Positions 54,879-64,000 of a DNA stretch of 64,000 nucleotides are shown in pieces. A program made the translations under genes and the position numbers. Numbering within the stretch: position 1 is the first letter of the stretch; each line of letters opens with the position of its first letter. The notes under the pieces are model-generated. The model saw only the letters and a program-made list of their open reading frames with translations, was not told where the DNA came from and ran no database searches. The DNA comes from Paulinella micropora (Eukaryota; Cercozoa; Imbricatea; Euglyphida): assembly GCA_009731375.1 (NCBI GenBank), contig BJOX01000044.1, forward strand, positions 320,672-384,671, written 5' to 3'.

Positions 54879-55778
54879 NNNNNNNNNNNNNNNNNNNNNN
54901 NNNNNNNNNNNNNNNNNNNNNNNNNNNNNNNNNNNNNNNNNNNNNNNNNNNNNNNNNNNNNNNNNNNNNNNNNNNNNNNNNNNNNNNNNNNNNNNNNNNN
55001 NNNNNNNNNNNNNNNNNNNNNNNNNNNNNNNNNNNNNNNNNNNNNNNNNNNNNNNNNNNNNNNNNNNNNNNNNNNNNNNNNNNNNNNNNNNNNNNNNNNN
55101 NNNNNNNNNNNNNNNNNNNNNNNNNNNNNNNNNNNNNNNNNNNNNNNNNNNNNNNNNNNNNNNNNNNNNNNNNNNNNNNNNNNNNNNNNNNNNNNNNNNN
55201 NNNNNNNNNNNNNNNNNNNNNNNNNNNNNNNNNNNNNNNNNNNNNNNNNNNNNNNNNNNNNNNNNNNNNNNNNNNNNNNNNNNNNNNNNNNNNNNNNNNN
55301 NNNNNNNNNNNNNNNNNNNNNNNNNNNNNNNNNNNNNNNNNNNNNNNNNNNNNNNNNNNNNNNNNNNNNNNNNNNNNNNNNNNNNNNNNNNNNNNNNNNN
55401 NNNNNNNNNNNNNNNNNNNNNNNNNNNNNNNNNNNNNNNNNNNNNNNNNNNNNNNNNNNNNNNNNNNNNNNNNNNNNNNNNNNNNNNNNNNNNNNNNNNN
55501 NNNNNNNNNNNNNNNNNNNNNNNNNNNNNNNNNNNNNNNNNNNNNNNNNNNNNNNNNNNNNNNNNNNNNNNNNNNNNNNNNNNNNNNNNNNNNNNNNNNN
55601 NNNNNNNNNNNNNNNNNNNNNNNNNNNNNNNNNNNNNNNNNNNNNNNNNNNNNNNNNNNNNNNNNNNNNNNNNNNNNNNNNNNNNNNNNNNNNNNNNNNN
55701 NNNNNNNNNNNNNNNNNNNNNNNNNNNNNNNNNNNNNNNNNNNNNNNNNNNNNNNNNNNNNNNNNNNNNNNNNNNNNN
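54879..55778. other. 900-N assembly gap
   Basis: Unsequenced. It lies inside the LINE or at its 3' end and downstream of the B-box 2 exon. Confidence 1.
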
Positions 55779-57590
55779 TTTTGGGATTGATTTCCATTGA
55801 TCAGCGAAGATCTTGGTGAGATATGGGTCTTTGTGATTGACAAAGAGGCTGCTTTTAGTTGAGTATCGCGTTTTGTATGAATGTATGGTATTGATTGGGG
55901 TAAAGGTGTTATTGTGGAGTGGTCTGTTGAGGTGTTTTTTAGGGTAAATGAATGGGTGATTTTCTATGCATACACGGAGTGTATATAGGTGGGTGATGTC
56001 AAGTAGTTTCAGTTGGTTTAATATTGGTTTGGTGTGCGCGCGGTAATGTGTTTTTGCAAGTATTCTGATTATTTTTTTATGTATTTTTATGAGTGGTTGT
56101 ATGTATTTCTTTTTGTTGTCATGCGTCCCCCAGATGGAGATGTTTTGTATAAGGTGTGGGTATATGTGTGTGTAGTATAATTGTTTCATTGTTTTTATGA
56201 TATCTTTTAGCATAAAGCAATAAGTTGATTGTGGGTTGGAGTTTACGGATTATGTTATTGATGTGTTGATCATATTTAAGGTTGTGTTGTAGTTATTCCC
56301 AGGAGTTTTGCATGTTTGCTTTGCTCGAGGGTGTGGTTTTTTATTGTTATTGTGATATCTTGTTTTGTTTTGTGAAAAATTGTGTATGTTGTTTTTGTTG
56401 GGCTCGGTACTAGGTTATTAGAGTGGAAGTAATTTATTAATTTTGTTATTTCTATTTGTGTTTTTTGTTGTAGGTCTGTGGGAGTTTTGGATGTTATTAT
56501 GAGTGTTGTGTCGTCTGCATATGTATATACTGTTCCTTGTTGTATGATATTGATTATGTCATTGATATAGAGTAGGAAAAAGGTAGTTGATAATGTGCTT
56601 CCTTGTGGTATGCCGTGTGTGATGGTGCGTTTGTAAGATTTACCATATTGTGTGTGGACCTCTTGGGTGCGGTTCGAGAAGTAGGATGCAAAGAATTGGA
56701 CTGTTTCTTCGTTGAAATTAAAATTTCGCCGAAGTTTGTCCAGTAGCTTTGAATGCTCTACTGTGTCGTACGCTTTTGAGAGGTCCACATACAATGCTAG
56801 CACTAATTCTTCTTTGTCTTTATGTTTTTGTATTTGGTTTATTATTGTTTGGATTGTCATGGTTGTGTTTGAGTTAGGTCGGAATGCGTATTGTGTGTGT
56901 GATATTATGTTATGTTTTGTTAGGTGGTCCATTATTTGTTTATTTATTATCGTGTCAAACACTTTAGCTATTATGGGTAGTAGTGATATCGGTCTGTAGT
57001 TGGCTGGCATGCTTGTGTCACTTGCTTTGTATGTTCAATTACTTTTGTTGTTTTGAGTGCATCTGGGTATTTATTTTCGTTTATGGCTTTGTTGAAAAGG
57101 TTGGTGAGTATAGGTGTGAGGGAGGCATGCATGTCTCTTATAAGTGTTGGTTTTATTTTATATATGTCCTCTGCTTTATCTCTGTTTATGTTTTTAAGTG
57201 TTTTGTTTACAATGTCTTCTGTTGTGTTATGTAGTTTGAAGCTTGGGTATGTTTGTTTGTTTTCTTCCGCTTTCTCTTCTTGTTGTTGTTTATGTTCGAT
57301 TGTTGGTATGCTGTTGCTTGTTTTTTTGCCTATTGTTATGTAATGATCGTTGAGTGCGTTTGCTATTTCTATTGGGTCTGTGTATGTTTTGTTGTTGTAT
57401 TGTATTGTGGTTGGTGACACTCTCGGTGGTTTGTTGTTAGGTACTAACTCTCTGAGTTTTCTGTGTTGTTTCTTTGGGTTGTTTTTATTTTCTTCTAGCG
57501 TCTTCATTATTTCGTCTTTTTTTGCTTTGTGTATTATTTTGTCTACTTTGTACTTCTGTAGTCTGTATGTTTGTTTGTTTTCTGCTGTCC
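55779..57590 (-). mobile_element. 5'-truncated LINE (non-LTR retrotransposon) with RT
   Basis: Minus strand. 57590-56971: pre-RT region (KQTYRLQKYKVDKIIHKAKK, LEENKNNPKKQHRKLRELVP). After an indel near 57020, the RT proper (57010-56276) has MPANYRPISLLPIIAKVFD, ALYVDLSKAYDTVEHSKLL, HGIPQGSTLSTTFFLLYIND and YTYADDTTL. A further frame change leads to the C-terminal domain (56213-55779; YYTHIYPHLIQNISIWG). No endonuclease domain: the 5' end is missing, as for most LINE copies. Jockey-like in style, but the clade cannot be fixed by eye. Confidence 0.85.
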
Positions 57591-57688
57591 AACCACTGTG
57601 GAGGCGACCACCAGCATGGAATGTTCCAGAGCCTCGATCGGGTTGCGGTTGTCCTGAATCACCTACTTACATCGCACCAACATGGAAT

Positions 57689-57742
<54 letters not shown>

Positions 57743-57776
57743 AAGCCTTGATGGGTTTGCGGTTCTCCTGAATCAC
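57591..57776. repeat. duplicated exon-like block with (CT)n inside the second copy
   Basis: Copy 1 (~57605-57670) and copy 2 (~57671-57776) share ACCA-CATGGAATG...TTGCGGTT-TCCTGAATCACCTA. In copy 2 a (CT)24-like tract has replaced the few bases after CATGGAATG. The plus strand reads DHQHGMFQSLDRVAVVLNHL, which could be the end of B-box 2; the minus strand reads VIQDNRNPIEALEHSM after a TAG acceptor, which could be coiled coil. Strand unresolved. Confidence 0.55.
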
Positions 57777-57793
57777 CTAGTAGTAGTAGTAGC

Positions 57794-57843
<50 letters not shown>

Positions 57844-57870
57844 GAGTAGTAGTCATAGTAGTGGTAGTCA

Positions 57871-57925
<55 letters not shown>

Positions 57926-57932
57926 CATGGTT

Positions 57933-57983
<51 letters not shown>

Positions 57984-58019
57984 TTTAGTAATAACAGTAC
58001 TAATAGTAGTAGTAGTAAC

Positions 58020-58070
<51 letters not shown>

Positions 58071-58124
58071 CATAGTAGTCATAGTGGTAGTAGTAGTAGT
58101 AGTAGTAGTAGTAGCAGCAGCAGC

Positions 58125-58222
<98 letters not shown>

Positions 58223-58277
58223 CAGTACTAGTAGTAGTAGTAGTAACAGCTAATAGTAGTAGTAGTAGTATTAGTAT

Positions 58278-58343
<66 letters not shown>

Positions 58344-58350
58344 GTAGTAG
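57777..58350 (+). repeat. (TAG)n trinucleotide array
   Basis: About 570 bp of AGT/TAG repeats with scattered CAT and CAG variants. Confidence 0.95.
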
Positions 58351-58363
58351 TAGGCTACTTGAC

Positions 58364-58443
58364 CGTTTCCATTAGAGTCCGGTCGAAAGTGTGAGTAACG
58401 GCTAGGATCACGTGCAATTGCGCCTCGGTCAGGGGCAGCTCGC
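58364..58443 (-). CDS. exon-like island, minus strand
   Basis: Acceptor ACATCTAG, phase 1 entry, ELPLTEAQLHVILAVTHTFD then RTLMET, phase 0 exit at GTCAAG. Helical and clean only on this strand. A shortened relative (GEVTEAQSK) is at ~58595-58617. It may be coiled coil of a TRIM-like or other protein. Confidence 0.45.
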
Positions 58444-58486
58444 CTAGATGTCATTCATGACAGACAGACAGACAGACATACATACA

Positions 58487-58520
<34 letters not shown>

Positions 58521-58854
58521 CATATATACATACATATATACATACATACATACATACATACATACATACATACATACATACATACATACACACTTTGACT
58601 GCGCCTCGGTCACCTCGCCTATCGCATCGATAGGAAGACACACACACACACACACAGACACTTAGAGATAGAAAGAGATAGAGAGAGTGATAAAGAGATT
58701 GAGAGAGAGAGAGAGAGAGAGATAGACCAGAGCGTGACAGAGCGTCTAAGAGGTCGAAGGTTCTGGCTTAGAGATAGAAATAGATAGAAGAATGATAAAG
58801 AGATTGATAGAGAGATAGAGAGAGAGAAAGATAGATAGATAGATAGATAGATAT

Positions 58855-58908
<54 letters not shown>

Positions 58909-58955
58909 GAGATGTCGCAAAGGAATGTAGTCCTTGCAAAGGAACGCAGTTTCAG

Positions 58956-59002
<47 letters not shown>

Positions 59003-59030
59003 TAGAGAGATAGAGAGATATAGAGATAGA

Positions 59031-59082
<52 letters not shown>

Positions 59083-59096
59083 GAGAAAAGAAAGAA

Positions 59097-59150
<54 letters not shown>

Positions 59151-59154
59151 AGAC
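58444..59154. repeat. (CATA)n, (GA)n, (GATA)n with truncated exon copies
   Basis: Besides simple repeats it holds a truncated copy of the 59155 exon (~58730-58772) and of the 63.55-kb exon (58911-58953). Confidence 0.8.
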
Positions 59155-62164
<3,010 letters not shown>

Positions 62165-62206
62165 CTTTCGTACAGCTTTCACTGGGTCCTCCTCGTTCCC
62201 CTTCAC
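62165..62206 (-). CDS. exon-like island, minus strand
   Basis: Open frame GNEEDPVKAVRK ending at AAAG|GTCAGA; related in sequence (VKAV) to the exon at 62712. The 5' boundary is uncertain. Confidence 0.35.
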
Positions 62207-62342
62207 ATTATATACATATACATACACATACACATACACATACACAGACACAGACACACATACACAGATACAGATACACAGATACAAATACACAGATACA
62301 CATACAGATACACAACACATGCACATACACATACACATATAC

Positions 62343-62379
<37 letters not shown>

Positions 62380-62567
62380 TCCACATACACAGATACACAG
62401 ATACACATACACAGATACACATACACAGATACACATACACAGATACACATACACAGATACACATACACAGATACACATACACAGATACACATACACATAC
62501 AGAGATACGCATACACATACATACATACATACATACATGTACATACATACATACATACATACACACA

Positions 62568-62601
<34 letters not shown>

Positions 62602-62647
62602 CATACATATACATACATACATACATACATACATACATACATACATA
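62207..62647 (+). repeat. (ACATAC)n, (ACAGAT)n and (CATA)n
   Basis: Hexanucleotide variants of the CATA theme, ~440 bp. Confidence 0.9.
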
Positions 62648-62756
62648 CCTTGCGTCGCTTCGTCAGAGACAGGGCCATCTCACATACATACATACATACA
62701 TACATACATACCTTGCGTCGCTTCGTCAGAGACAGGGCCATCTTTACTGCTTTCAC
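62648..62756 (-). CDS. exon-like island, full copy 62712-62756 and truncated copy 62652-62681
   Basis: The full copy: acceptor ACTCAG, 45 nt phase 0, VKAVKMALSLTKRRK, donor AAG|GTATGT supplied by (TATG)n. The second copy lower in coordinate keeps the donor side (MALSLTKRRK) and has lost the acceptor side to (CATA)n. Confidence 0.5.
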
Positions 62757-63030
62757 CTGAGTATGTATGTATGTGTATGTATGTATGTATGTATGTATGT
62801 ATGTATGTATGTATGTATAGTAGGTACGTATGTATGTATGTATGTATGTATGTATGTATAGTAGGTACGTACGTACGTACGTACGTGTGTACGTATGTAT
62901 GTATGTATGTATGTATGTATGTATGTATGTATGTATGTATGTATGTATGTATATGTATGTTTATTTCACCAGCGCTTTGGTCTGGCGACACGTTATGCAT
63001 GTATGTATGTATGTATGTATGTATGTATGT
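62757..63030 (+). repeat. (GTAT)n
   Basis: (GTAT)n with GTAC variants, interrupted at 62965-62998 by a piece sharing the donor side (GTGAAATAAAC on the minus strand) of the next island. Confidence 0.9.
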
Positions 63031-63165
63031 TTATTTCACCCGTCTCCGCAGTAGTATGAGCCTCCAAGTTAAGGCTATTGAACTGAAGTGGCGCGGGCAT
63101 CCCCCCCATCGTAAATTGCATCTCTTTCACAGTCTGAGCCGAGTCCATCATCACCATCTGCCATA
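63031..63165 (-). CDS. exon-like island, minus strand
   Basis: From a CTTATGGCAG acceptor one frame is open for ~40 codons: MVMMDSAQTVKEMQFTMGGM then PAPLQFNSLNLEAHTTAETG, to a GTGAAA donor near 63040. The alternative ATG frame (MADGDDGLGSD) stops after 29 codons. No family recognised. Confidence 0.4.
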
Positions 63166-63413
63166 AGAGACAGCCACTTCATTTTTCATTCTATTTACTT
63201 TTATTGCATTTATTTTATAATTTTATTTTTATTTATTTTATTTCTTTTTCTTTTTTTTATGATAGGATGGAATCGCGTAGATGAAAGGATGGAAATAGAT
63301 GAATAGATATTTACATAGATAGACAGAGAGGAATAGATATTTGAATAGCCATTATTGATAGAAGTCATGGCAACTGTGCATATTTCCTCAAATAGATAGA
63401 AAGAACGATAGAT

Positions 63414-63459
<46 letters not shown>

Positions 63460-63522
63460 GGATAGATAGATAGATAGATAGATAGACAGATACATTCTGA
63501 AGTTGTGTGATACCTGGGGGGC

Positions 63523-63548
<26 letters not shown>
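63166..63548. other. T-rich spacer and (GATA)n
   Basis: A T-rich 63180-63262 stretch, then (GATA)n 63420-63485 and 63523-63548. No gene. Confidence 0.5.
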
Positions 63549-63557
<9 letters not shown>

Positions 63558-63666
63558 GAGATGTCGCAAAGGAATGTAGTCCTTGCAAAGGAACGCAGTT
63601 TCACATCAAACAATAATTTGTGTACTGTGCATGTGTCCGGGATGGGAATCACGGGTAGACTGTGTT
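63549..63666 (-). CDS. exon-like island, minus strand
   Basis: Strong acceptor (CTCTTCTTTTTCCAG) then an open frame [20 protein letters not shown] and [12 protein letters not shown] running to (TATC)n. The last 43-54 bases recur at 58911-58953. No clear donor at the microsatellite edge. Confidence 0.45.
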
Positions 63667-63765
63667 CTGGAAAAAGAAGAGGAGGAAGGACGTTGAAGAA
63701 AAAGGCAATCTAGGAATGGAGAGTGGGAGGATAAGGAAGAAGAGAAAGAAAAGGAAGCCGTTAGT

Positions 63766-63767
63766 CC

Positions 63768-63860
<93 letters not shown>

Positions 63861-63908
63861 GGATAGATGGATAGATGGATGGATGGATGGATGGATAGAC
63901 AGACAGAC

Positions 63909-64000
<92 letters not shown>
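63766..64000 (+). repeat. (GATA)n to the window end
   Basis: (GATA)n with GGAT and ACAG variants. Confidence 0.95.

Noticed and set aside
57474-58454. Poly-Val, poly-Ser and poly-Thr ORFs
   Set aside because: Frames of the (TAG)n array.
63031-63162. Gene start MADGDDGLGSD on the minus strand
   Set aside because: That frame stops after 29 codons, whereas the neighbouring frame is open across the island from an acceptor; it is better read as an internal exon.

Overview
The window is a eukaryotic genome scaffold (short 10-N joins, a 900-N gap, spliced genes, enormous microsatellites). The clearest host marker is a tripartite-motif (TRIM) gene at 46.6-54.8 kb: a C3HC4 RING start, a CPxC RING end, B-box 1 and the start of B-box 2, all in tiny exons separated by (CATA)n, (GTAT)n, (CTAT)n and AT-rich repeats. 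RING plus B-boxes points to an animal or a close relative. The very GC-rich first 9 kb, with an Ala/Ser/Pro-rich surface protein, looks more algal or protist in style, so the exact host stays open and a chimeric scaffold cannot be excluded.

Layout. 1-2.3 kb: GC-rich membrane-protein gene and a possible RGS-like segment, with a duplicated stretch around a 10-N join. 2.4-3.5 kb: a fold-back element made of seven 47-48-bp palindromic units, flanked by a 16-bp direct repeat. 4.0-9.0 kb: a large single-anchor surface protein. 10.1-18.9 kb, minus strand: a decayed Ty3/Gypsy-type retroelement (gag-like, DTG protease, RT/RNase H, integrase), no LTRs seen. 19-21.8 kb: no gene seen. 21.8-23.1 kb: microsatellite.

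23,105-44,349 is a complete Polinton/Polinton-like virus insertion bounded by ~150-bp terminal inverted repeats and sitting inside a (GA)n tract. It has a protein-primed family B DNA polymerase with zinc-finger region, an rve integrase with a D,D35D arrangement, a packaging ATPase, an adenain-type cysteine protease, a double-jelly-roll major capsid protein, a putative minor capsid protein, two further virion proteins, and a phage-like fibre ending in an S74 intramolecular chaperone domain. One gene (24,257-24,953) contains three 45-47-nt phase-0 introns. Several intergenic gaps carry a recurrent nested hairpin module whose stems covary. Most virion genes run on the plus strand, replication genes on the minus strand. 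Many ORFs are broken by single-base indels in homopolymers, as is the host GC-rich gene, so part of the damage may be sequencing error; a few in-frame stops are not explained that way.

44.3-64 kb is microsatellite-dominated. Within it, pieces of exons with their splice sites have been copied many times together with neighbouring microsatellite (12 copies of a RING exon start, 10 of the next exon, 4 of a small GA-embedded exon, and others). The TRIM exons for RING end and B-box 1 (51.7-54.03 kb) lie on the minus strand between plus-strand RING-start and B-box-2 exons. Inverting that block would restore RING, B-box 1, B-box 2 order with matching splice phases at every junction I could check. 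A 5'-truncated LINE (minus strand, with the 900-N gap) and a set of minus-strand exon-like islands (57.6-63.7 kb) fill the rest.
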